Below the pieces are notes generated by a model. That model saw only the letters and a list, made by a program, of their open reading frames with translations. It was not told where the DNA came from and searched no databases. From assembly GCA_016841665.1 (NCBI GenBank), contig JAENYT010000002.1, positions 124,001-188,000 of the forward strand: a stretch of DNA of 64,000 nucleotides, read 5' to 3'. Origin of the DNA: Methanobacteriota archaeon (GTDB lineage: Archaea; Halobacteriota; Methanomicrobia; Methanomicrobiales; Methanomicrobiaceae). Shown here one piece after another: positions 19,082-27,383 of this stretch (within the stretch, counting starts at the first letter, position 1; every line of letters starts with the position of its first letter). The translations under genes and the position numbers were made by a program.

Positions 19082-20413
19082 TCATCCAAGGAGAGCGCGA
19101 CGGTTATTATTGTCCTCCCGGCTGAGATTGTCCCCTTCACTGATATTGTCTCCTTCGCTGAGATTGTCCCCTTCGCTGATATTGTCTCCTTCGCTAATGT
19201 TTTCCACGTCCAGCCTGACCACCCAGGCATCCCAGAAGGGCGGCTGCTCTTTCTGCGTTGCATCGAACACGCCGGCAAACACGTAGGACGTCTCGGAGAT
19301 GCGGATGATTGATCGGGCAACGTCATCAGACACACCTCCCAGGATACCGTTCCACTCCATCTCGGTGTTCGTGTCCAGTTTGATCAGCCACGCGTCGCTG
19401 TTGCCCGATCCGTAGTCCTCGATGCTCCCTGCGATCAGGCGGCCCCCGTCGGGAGTATCCACAGCGGAGTGTGCAGTGGCGTTGACGTCAGCCCCACCGA
19501 AGGTTTTCTCCAGCAGTTGGGCTCCGGTGGCATTGAACCGAAGGTACCAGGCGTCAGTGTCGATCCTGTCCTCGTCGGTAATAAAGGTGGTCGTTCCTAC
19601 AAAGGCAAAATTCTGCTCATTTTCCTGGAATAGCTCCCATGCCGTGTCGTTTCCTGCCCCGCCGAAGGTCGCATTCCAGAGTTCGAGGCCCTCGCTGTCC
19701 GTCTTCACGACCCAGCCATCCGTTTCTTCGGCCTCGAACGACTCCGTGTAGCCGGCAAACAGGAAATCACCCTCTGTATCTTCGATCACCGAATAGGCGG
19801 ACTCGTTCTGTTCCCCGCCGAAGCGGCCGCTCCACTGCTCGTCTCCGGTGGCATTGATCTTCACCATCAATGCATCGGTGTTTTCGGATGCGTAGCTCTC
19901 GATGCTGCCCACGAAGAGGTACCCGCCGTCGGTGGTCTGGATGATCGAGTTGGCGGTCGCATTCACCTCTGGCCCGCCGAAGGTCTGGTTCAGCTCCTCC
20001 TCGCCTGAGGCGTTGGTTTTTACCACCCATGCATCGGAATGATACTGATCTGCTTCGAGCGGCAGGGCTATGCTGCCCGCAAAAACAATCCCGCCGTCAT
20101 TGGCCTGGATGACATCAAATGCCGTGTCATTGAACGCGGATCCATATGTTGTATCTGAGAGAAGGGCTCCCTCTTCTTCATTGAGAAGCACGAGCCATGC
20201 GTCGGCCAATCCGGCACCCTGTGCGTCAGTCTCCCCTGCGAAGATCAGGCTTGCATTCTCCGTTTGAATGATCGAATACGCCGATTCGTTTGTCTCCACA
20301 CCGCCGTAGGTGTTGTTCCAGACGATCGAGAGATCGAATGCCGTTGCGGTCCCTGCTCCGAGACACAACAGGGCAAGGGTGATGAAGCATAACAGTCGTA
20401 ATGTTCGTTGCAT
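19082..20413 (-). CDS. Secreted propeller protein, paralogue 2 (truncated relative to paralogues 1 and 3)
   Basis: Signal peptide plus same seven propeller repeats; ends in NISEGD hexapeptide repeats; SdrD-B remnant persists out of frame downstream. Confidence 0.8.
   Translation of the reverse strand: MQRTLRLLCFITLALLCLGAGTATAFDLSIVWNNTYGGVETNESAYSIIQTENASLIFAGETDAQGAGLADAWLVLLNEEEGALLSDTTYGSAFNDTAFDVIQANDGGIVFAGSIALPLEADQYHSDAWVVKTNASGEEELNQTFGGPEVNATANSIIQTTDGGYLFVGSIESYASENTDALMVKINATGDEQWSGRFGGEQNESAYSVIEDTEGDFLFAGYTESFEAEETDGWVVKTDSEGLELWNATFGGAGNDTAWELFQENEQNFAFVGTTTFITDEDRIDTDAWYLRFNATGAQLLEKTFGGADVNATAHSAVDTPDGGRLIAGSIEDYGSGNSDAWLIKLDTNTEMEWNGILGGVSDDVARSIIRISETSYVFAGVFDATQKEQPPFWDAWVVRLDVENISEGDNISEGDNLSEGDNISEGDNLSREDNNNRRALLG
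19117..19206 (-). repeat. 18-bp coding tandem repeat (Asn-Ile/Leu-Ser-Glu-Gly-Asp, about 5 units)
   Basis: Translated NISEGDNISEGDNLSEGDNISEGDNLSRED. Confidence 0.8.
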
Positions 20414-20599
20414 TCCTCAAAATACCTCCTATAATCCGTTCAATCCCTGTTCGCACAGTAAATTGGCAGTCTACGGCGATATCCATGCGCTTATGTGTGC
20501 AACTAGCTCAATAGCATCTGATTATGGCGATATCCGGGCTGCGATGCGAAGTGTCTGATCGTCTATGCATCGCGATCTCATTGGTTCTGGCGAATGGGA

Positions 20600-20650
20600 C
20601 TGGAGGACGAGATTACTATTCGAAGATATATATATTTATCTCAGCATATT
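20600..20650 (-). promoter_or_regulatory. Promoter/TATA region of surface paralogue 2
   Basis: gatatatatatttatc; conserved leader motifs lie between it and the ATG. Confidence 0.55.
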
Positions 20651-20888
20651 TTTGGGTGTGGCAGCTATCTCGGAGGAGGACTGGTTCGTTACTCCGCTCC
20701 TCCCCAATGCCCGGGATAATTGGGGGTGGAGTAGCATAACCTCGATCGGGAAGGAGGCTGCGAAACCATGTGGAGGAATATGGATACTTGAACACCTGCA
20801 CTATTCATCAGTCAAATTCAAAGGGTGAGGGAATGCTCACGCTACAAACGTATTGTTCCATGCTCGTGAAAAAATCAGTGGAAATTGT

Positions 20889-20935
20889 CGAGCAGCAGGC
20901 ATGAAGTCTCTCATTTCTGAGAGAAAATCTGCAGC
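20889..20935 (-). promoter_or_regulatory. Conserved 3'-flank nested stem-loop, copy C
   Basis: GCAG (20895-20898)/CTGC (20929-20932) outer; TCTCTC (20907-20912)/GAGAGA (20919-20924) inner, loop ATTTCT. Confidence 0.6.
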
Positions 20936-20980
20936 GGGCATCAAAGACTTCCACATTCGATTTTCTTTCCGTTTTTATGC

Positions 20981-23791
20981 CTACACCATCTCTCCATTTA
21001 CCTGATCAACAGCCTCCCCGTTACCATCTCCGGGTGTCTCCTCCTCTTCCGGTGTCATTTCTTCTTCAGGGGTCATCTCCTCTGTCGGGGTTTCCTCTGC
21101 CACCACCCCGGTATAGTAGAACGTCACGCTGTCACTCACCTCATTGCCTTCCGAATCCAATGCGGTTGCTATGGCGTCGATCTGCTGTTCCCCTTCGAGT
21201 GCCTCGATCGAGGTCTCGTATCCCCACGTTTCACCGGCATCGAGGACATCGTTCCCATCATCACCCTCGCCGGTGCCCGAAGCAACGAAGCCGTCAGCGC
21301 TGAGTGCCACATTGGTGAGGGGGACCTCGCCGGTATTCGTGACATAGAAGAACAGTGAAACCGGCCCGCCTGCTGGCACACCCGGCCCTGGCGGTGCAGG
21401 ATCAGTTTCGTTTTCAACCTGGACTTGGAGCTCGAGTGCGGCAGCCCCATCCGCGGGCCTCGACTGGTAGTACGCGGTGACACTGGCGGTCACCAGGTTG
21501 CCCTCGGGATCCTCGGCGGTCACTGTTGCGGTATTGTCACGCAGTCCTGGCATCGCTTCCACGGGATCCAGGTCGCTATAGGCCCACGTCTCACCCGGAT
21601 CGAGGATGCTGTTGCCGTCATCCCCGCTGTTCGGTGCGTCCAGCTCCACCCCCAGATCCTCATCGGTGACCGACACATTCGAAAGTGGTGCATCGCCGGC
21701 GTTGGTGACGTTCAGGGTGTATTCAATACTGGAGCCCACCTCCACCTCAACCGGTGCGGATGGCTCCTGCCCAAGCTCACCGTTGATCCGTTTTTCAATC
21801 TCGATCATCGCCGCAATTTCCGCGGTGCCATTGTAGTGGCTACGGTCCGAGTCCTTCACCACGACCGTGGAGAAGGTGGCGCTCACCGTGGCGTTGTTTG
21901 CGTACTGCCCCGCTTCGGCGGTGTCGTTTGCCTCGTACACCCACATCTCTCCCGGTTGGAGGATACCATCGGTGTCATCGCCGCTCGCCGGCCCGCTGAC
22001 GGCACCGAGTATGTCATCGATCAGGGTGACCTCGAAGAGCGGGATGAGCCCGGTATTGGTGACATTATAGGTCCAGTTCACCGTCGCACCGGCAGGTATC
22101 GACGGGCCGGGCGGGTTGTCGGCATCCGCCCCGTTCGTCGCCTTCTCCACGTCAATCCCGATGGTCGAGGCGTTCACCAGGCCTGCATCCCATGTGCGGT
22201 CCTTTTCGTTCTCGGCGATATCGATCGGTCCGGCACGTCCGGTGGTGATGGCCGCGTCGCTGTCAAGCGCCGGATCGCCCTGCTTCTCGAGCGTGAACAC
22301 ATATCCCTCCGGTCGGATGAATCGAAGCGAATAGGTGCCCGGTTTCAGGTTACAGAAGCAGTAGTGCCCCGTCGAATCCGTATACCTCGACCTGAGCTGG
22401 ACTCCCTCGCTGTCGTAGAGAATGACTTTGACATCTTCTATGCCGGGTTCTCCTTCATCCTGGATGCCGTTGCCGTTCAGGTCCTCCCAGACAAAGTCGC
22501 CGATCTTGCCCTTGGGAATTGGTTTCGGCACGGGTTTTGGGGGCGTTGGTCCGGGCGCAGGCGAGGGTGCCGGTTCGATCACCTCATCCAGCCTGACCGC
22601 CCAGGCGTCCGGGTAGGGCGGCTGCTCCTCGGGCGTTATATTGAACATGCCGGCGAACACGTAGGACGTCTCGGAGATGCGGATGACCGATCGGGCGAGA
22701 TCCTGATACGGGCCTCCCAGTGCCCCGTTCCACTCCTCTTCGCCGCTGGTGTCAAGTTTGATCAGCCACGCGTCGACATTGCCTGACCCGTAGTCCTCGA
22801 TGCTCCCCGCGACCAGGCGGCCCCCGTCCGGTGTCTCCACAGCGGAGTGAGCCGTGGCATTGACGTCAGCCCCGCCGTAGGTCTCCTCCCGCAGGGAGGC
22901 TCCCGTGGCATTGAACCGCTGGTACCATGCATCGGTGTCGGTGCGGTTCTCGCCGCTGAAGAAGGTGGTCGTGCCGACAAACGAGAAGTTCTGGGCATTT
23001 TCCTGGAAGACCTCCCGTGCCGTGTCGTTTCCTTCCCCGCCGAAGGTCGCGTTCCAGAGTTCCGTGCCCGTGCTGTTCGTCTTCACGACCCAGCCATCGG
23101 CTTCCTCGGCCTCGAACGACTCTGTGGAGCCGGCAAACAGGAAATTACCCTCTTCATCTTCGATTACCGAATAGGCGGACTCGTTCCGCTCCCCGCCGAA
23201 GCGGCTATTCCACTCCTCTTCGCCGGAGGCATTGGTCTTCACCATCCACGCATCGGTGTTTTCGGATGCATAGCCCTCGATGCTTCCCGCGAAGAGATAC
23301 CCGCCGTCGGTGGTCTGGATGATCGAGTATGCCGTCGCATTCACCTCGGGCCCGCCGAAGGTCTGGTTCAGCACCTCCTCTCCTGTGGCGTTGATCCCGA
23401 CGACCCATGCATCAGTGTGATACAGGTCTTCCTCGAGCGGCAGGACTGTGCTTCCTACGAAGACGATGGTACCGTCATCGCTCTGGATTACGTCAAATGC
23501 GGTGTCATTCAGTAGAGTTCCATATGCCGCATCCGAGAGAAGCGTCCCCTCTTCTTCATCGAGCAGCACCAGCCATGCATCCGCAAACCCGGCGCCTTTT
23601 GCGTCCGAATCCCCCGCAAAGATCAGGCTCGCATTCTCTGTTTGAATGATCGAATAGGCCGATTCATTTGTCTCTTCATCGCCGTAGGTGGTGTTCCAGG
23701 CGATCGAGAGATCGAACGCCGCAGCGGTACCCGCTCCGAGGCACATCACCGCGAGGATCATGAGGATAATTCCTCTCGTTGACCGTTGCAT
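20981..23791 (-). CDS. Secreted surface protein, paralogue 3: propeller, SdrD-B-like domain, three Ig-like/DUF11-type repeats, acidic Thr-rich tail
   Basis: Same architecture and near-identical segments to 14439..18530; C-terminus ETPGDGNGEAVDQVNGEMV. Confidence 0.85.
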   Translation of the reverse strand: MQRSTRGIILMILAVMCLGAGTAAAFDLSIAWNTTYGDEETNESAYSIIQTENASLIFAGDSDAKGAGFADAWLVLLDEEEGTLLSDAAYGTLLNDTAFDVIQSDDGTIVFVGSTVLPLEEDLYHTDAWVVGINATGEEVLNQTFGGPEVNATAYSIIQTTDGGYLFAGSIEGYASENTDAWMVKTNASGEEEWNSRFGGERNESAYSVIEDEEGNFLFAGSTESFEAEEADGWVVKTNSTGTELWNATFGGEGNDTAREVFQENAQNFSFVGTTTFFSGENRTDTDAWYQRFNATGASLREETYGGADVNATAHSAVETPDGGRLVAGSIEDYGSGNVDAWLIKLDTSGEEEWNGALGGPYQDLARSVIRISETSYVFAGMFNITPEEQPPYPDAWAVRLDEVIEPAPSPAPGPTPPKPVPKPIPKGKIGDFVWEDLNGNGIQDEGEPGIEDVKVILYDSEGVQLRSRYTDSTGHYCFCNLKPGTYSLRFIRPEGYVFTLEKQGDPALDSDAAITTGRAGPIDIAENEKDRTWDAGLVNASTIGIDVEKATNGADADNPPGPSIPAGATVNWTYNVTNTGLIPLFEVTLIDDILGAVSGPASGDDTDGILQPGEMWVYEANDTAEAGQYANNATVSATFSTVVVKDSDRSHYNGTAEIAAMIEIEKRINGELGQEPSAPVEVEVGSSIEYTLNVTNAGDAPLSNVSVTDEDLGVELDAPNSGDDGNSILDPGETWAYSDLDPVEAMPGLRDNTATVTAEDPEGNLVTASVTAYYQSRPADGAAALELQVQVENETDPAPPGPGVPAGGPVSLFFYVTNTGEVPLTNVALSADGFVASGTGEGDDGNDVLDAGETWGYETSIEALEGEQQIDAIATALDSEGNEVSDSVTFYYTGVVAEETPTEEMTPEEEMTPEEEETPGDGNGEAVDQVNGEMV

Positions 23792-24129
23792 CCTTGCATC
23801 TTCCCCCTGTAAATTTTACAATCCCTTTCGCGCAGCAGGTGTGTGCCCGGTGGCATCGCCGCATCCATGGATACGGCAAGCTCAGAAGTACGGGCATGGC
23901 GATATCGGCCTGCGATGCACGAATGTGATGGATGCTGTGCATCACAGCCTCGTGGTCTCAGGCGAATGGGGACTGGGGGCGTAGTATTAATATACCGGCT
24001 TAAATATTTTTGTATTAATATATAATTTGATCAGGAATGCATGATCCCGGAGTGACGTCCTGCCCCCTTCTTCTCTGGTGCCCCGGATAAGAGCGGTAGA
24101 GTTTTTGTACCCTGCATCCACACTGTTGC

Positions 24130-24645
24130 ATGAAACTGCTGCTGGTCATCGCGCCGGAGAACTTCAGGGACGAGGAACTGGAAGTGCCTCGTTCCGTATT
24201 TGACCGCCACGGGATCGCGTACGATATCGCGTCCAACAAGACCGGGACCTGTTCGGGGATGCTGGGCGCAACCGCCGAAGCCACTCTTGCACTGGACGAC
24301 GTGGTGCCGGAGGAGTATGTGGGCATTGTGATCGTGGGGGGCATAGGAGCGCAGGACCATCTCTGGGGCAACGCCAGGTTGCAGGACCTGGTCAGGACCT
24401 TCTTTGAATCCGGTTGCGTGGTCGCTGCGATCTGCCTCTCCCCGGTTGTACTCGCAAGGGCCGGAGTGCTCAGGGGGCGGGAGGCGACGGTGTTTCGGAG
24501 TCCTGCCTCCGTGCAGGAAATGGAGAAGGGCGGCGCAGTGCTCGTCGACATTCCGGTGGTTGCCGACATGGACCTGATTACCGCAGCGGGACCTTCGGTT
24601 GCAGAAGCGTTTGCTGAAGAGATCGTGGACAAACTGGTCTGCTGA
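24130..24645 (+). CDS. DJ-1/PfpI family protein
   Basis: MKLLLVIAPENFRDEELEVPRSVFDRHGI; VAAICLSPVVLARAGVLRG nucleophile elbow. Confidence 0.85.
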   Translation: MKLLLVIAPENFRDEELEVPRSVFDRHGIAYDIASNKTGTCSGMLGATAEATLALDDVVPEEYVGIVIVGGIGAQDHLWGNARLQDLVRTFFESGCVVAAICLSPVVLARAGVLRGREATVFRSPASVQEMEKGGAVLVDIPVVADMDLITAAGPSVAEAFAEEIVDKLVC

Positions 24646-24666
24646 ACGTCTGGGTAAGGAGCGTCC

Positions 24667-25374
24667 GTGGCCAGTTGGGATCAGTGCACCATCGTCGTCC
24701 CCGCCTACAATGAAGCGGAGCGTATCGACCGTCTCCTGAAAGATCTGGGAGATTTCAAAGGGTATCTCGTGTTTGTTTGCGATGGGAACGATGCCACCGC
24801 CGAAAAAATCCGCAGGTTCGCCGATCGCCATCCCGGACTCTCTCTTCGCTGCATGGAGTTCGGGCATCGTCTTGGAAAGGGCGGGGGCGTTCTGGAAGGC
24901 ATGAAAGCGGCGGACACTCCGTTCGTGGGGTTCATGGATGCCGACGGCTCAACGCCGCTTCAGGAGATGATGAAGCTCTTTGCCCGGCTCGACGGGGCGG
25001 ACGGGGCCATCGGTTCACGCTGGCTGGAAGGCTCGGAGATCGTGATCGCCCAGGGGTGGTGGCGGCGCCTGCAGAGCAGGATGTTCAACACGCTCGTGAG
25101 GGTGCTCTTCGGGCTGCGTTTCCGGGACACCCAGTGCGGGGCGAAAGCGTTTCGCAAAGGTGCCCTCGATGAGGTTCTTCCTTCCATGGTCTCAAGAGGT
25201 TTTGAATTCGATGTGGAACTCCTCTGGCGCCTGCAGAATGCAGGCTGCAGGATCGAGGAGGTGCCCATTCGGTGGATAAACCGGGGCGAGTCGCGTGTGG
25301 GGGGTGCCGATGGCCTTGGCATGTTCATTGCGCTCGTCCGCCTGCGATACGGCCGATCAAGCGTTTCGGGGTAA
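24667..25374 (+). CDS. Family 2 glycosyltransferase (dolichyl-phosphate mannose synthase-like)
   Basis: GTG start; CTIVVPAYNEAERI, FMDADGSTP, DTQCGAKAFRKGAL. Confidence 0.85.
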   Translation: MASWDQCTIVVPAYNEAERIDRLLKDLGDFKGYLVFVCDGNDATAEKIRRFADRHPGLSLRCMEFGHRLGKGGGVLEGMKAADTPFVGFMDADGSTPLQEMMKLFARLDGADGAIGSRWLEGSEIVIAQGWWRRLQSRMFNTLVRVLFGLRFRDTQCGAKAFRKGALDEVLPSMVSRGFEFDVELLWRLQNAGCRIEEVPIRWINRGESRVGGADGLGMFIALVRLRYGRSSVSG

Positions 25375-25381
25375 TGCCAGG

Positions 25382-25880
25382 ATGGAAAAACCGGCAGCAA
25401 GATTCAAGGACCACCATTCCCGCGGGGCCTCGACGAACACATCCTGGAGGTCACACGGTTCGCCTGCGCCTACGCCGATCACGTGCCCTCGCCGGGCCTC
25501 GACCGGGACATCAAGCTCGCCGGCGCTCTCCTCCACGACATCGGGAAAACGCTCGGCTTCAAATCTGCCGGTCCCGGATTTTCCAGCACCCCCGAGTACA
25601 GCCTGATAGGCCAGATCTCGCCCGGGCTTGCCCAGCTCTCCGCCTACCGCGGCGCACTCCCCCTTGAGTGCCACCTCAACCTCGTGTACATTATCCAGTC
25701 GCACCACGGCCCCCACGGGCAGATCCTCCCCCATACCGCAGAGGCGTGGGCAATCCACTCTGCCGACTTGGCGAGCGCCCGGCTGCGCATGGAGGCGACG
25801 ATGTGCAGAAGTGCAGTCCGGGTGAGATGCCGAAAAAAGGGGCGAGAACCGGGATTCCGGTATACCGGTTCCCGGAGTAA
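25382..25880 (+). pseudogene. HD-domain phosphohydrolase with apparent frameshift(s)
   Basis: MEKPAARFKDHHSR in one frame, then GLDEHILEVTRFACAYADHVPSPGLDRDIKLAGALLHDIGKTLGFK in another; C-terminus fits a third frame (..VQKCSPGEMPKKGARTGIPVYRFPE*, stop 25878-25880). Confidence 0.6.
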
Positions 25881-25894
25881 TCTGTTACTCCGGG
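25871..25894. terminator. Perfect 10-bp inverted repeat between convergent genes, candidate bidirectional terminator
   Basis: CCCGGAGTAA-TCTG-TTACTCCGGG; contains both opposing TAA stop codons. Confidence 0.6.
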
Positions 25895-27141
25895 TAATTG
25901 CGTCTGATGCGCACCGATTCGGCATGGGCGTGCAGCCCCTCCGCTTCGGCGAGCGCCTCGACCACATCGCCGATGGCCTCAAGCCCGGTTCTGTCGATGA
26001 TCTGGACGGTCGATGTTTTGCAGAAGTGGCGCACATCAAGCCCCGAGTAGAGCGCGGCGTAGCCGGCGGTGGGAAGGACGTGGTTGGTCCCCGATGCATA
26101 GTCGCCGCAGGCCACCGGCGCGAACGGGCCGACGAAGATCGATCCCGCATTGCGCACCCTGGTCAGGACGCCGAGGGTCTCTGCCACCTGAATGGAGAGG
26201 TGTTCGGGGGCGATGCGGTCGATCGCCTCCACGCCGGCGTCGAGATCGTCCACGACAACATATCCTGAATTGCCCAGCGCCTGGTCGATGATCTCCCTTC
26301 TTGGTGCACCTTCGCTGAGCCTTGCTACCTCGCCTCCCACCGCCGCGGCGAGATCGGCGTCGGTGGTGACCAGGACGCAGGCGGCATGGGGGTCATGTTC
26401 CGCCTGGGCGAGAATGTCCGCGGCGATAAAGGTGGGGTTGGCGCTCTTGTCGGCGATAATGCCGATCTCGCTCGGCCCTGCCGGGAAATCGATCTCCGCA
26501 TGGTCACGCAGGAGCATCTTTGCGGCCGTGACATAGACGTTTCCCGGACCTACGATCTTCTGCACGCGGGCGATGCTCTCCGTGCCCAGCGCCATGGCGG
26601 CGATCGCCTGTGCACCGCCCACCCGGTAGATCTCGTCGACGCCGGCGATGTCAAGGGCGAGGATGGTGAGGGGGTGTATGGGCGGCGGGGAACAGCAGCA
26701 GATTTCGGCGACGCCGGCCACACGCGCGGGAACGGCGGTCATCAGTGCGGTCGAGGGGTACGCTGCACGCCCTCCCGGAACATAGCACCCGATCCGGTGC
26801 AGGGGGGTGGTCTTCACCCCGAGGGTGATGCCCGGCTCCACCTCCTGCAGCCAGAGATCGTCCGGCTTCTGCAGCTCGTGGAACCGGGTGATGCGGGCCT
26901 CCGCCTCGATGAGGCTCTCGGTGAGGCGGTAATCGACATCCTCGAATGCCTGCTCGCGCTCTTCTTCGGTGACCCGGAGTTGATCGAGGTCGATGCCGTC
27001 AAACTCCCTGGTGTAGGCGAACAGTGCCGCGTCGCCCTCCCTGCCTATCCTGCCGATGATCTCCTCCACGGCAGGCCGTACTTCATCGAGGCTCGACCGC
27101 CGGGTGGCTGTCCAGTCATCGATCTCCAGCGCCTTCCACAT
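25885..27141 (-). CDS. hisD: Histidinol dehydrogenase
   Basis: MWKALEIDDW..; VGPGNVYVTAAKMLL, DFPAGPSEIGIIAD, CGDYASGTNHVLPT; start trimmed from long ORF. Confidence 0.95.
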   Translation of the reverse strand: MWKALEIDDWTATRRSSLDEVRPAVEEIIGRIGREGDAALFAYTREFDGIDLDQLRVTEEEREQAFEDVDYRLTESLIEAEARITRFHELQKPDDLWLQEVEPGITLGVKTTPLHRIGCYVPGGRAAYPSTALMTAVPARVAGVAEICCCSPPPIHPLTILALDIAGVDEIYRVGGAQAIAAMALGTESIARVQKIVGPGNVYVTAAKMLLRDHAEIDFPAGPSEIGIIADKSANPTFIAADILAQAEHDPHAACVLVTTDADLAAAVGGEVARLSEGAPRREIIDQALGNSGYVVVDDLDAGVEAIDRIAPEHLSIQVAETLGVLTRVRNAGSIFVGPFAPVACGDYASGTNHVLPTAGYAALYSGLDVRHFCKTSTVQIIDRTGLEAIGDVVEALAEAEGLHAHAESVRIRRNYPE

Positions 27142-27383
27142 AGCGGGAAAAAAGTGGGTGTATGAGGGATTATGGGTTTCGGCATCACCGCTCCGACATG
27201 CGCCACTCCTCTCCTGCATCGATACCCGCGGCGGCTGCCCGGAATCCCTGTGATGCATGTCCCTCCCTCGTGTGGGATGGTGCCGGGAAATTGCGCCACC
27301 ATGTGGGCGCTTGCGGGTATGTCGTTCAATTAACCAGAATATGGGAGATATAATATATCCTGGATAATACATCTCTCCCCTGT

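Noticed and set aside
21425-22786. 453-aa plus-strand ORF antisense to surface paralogue 3
   Set aside because: Resembles the antisense ORF of paralogue 1 only because the opposite-strand genes are paralogous.
14600-23700. CRISPR or intergenic repeat array
   Set aside because: Repeats are in-frame protein module repeats without spacer/leader organisation.
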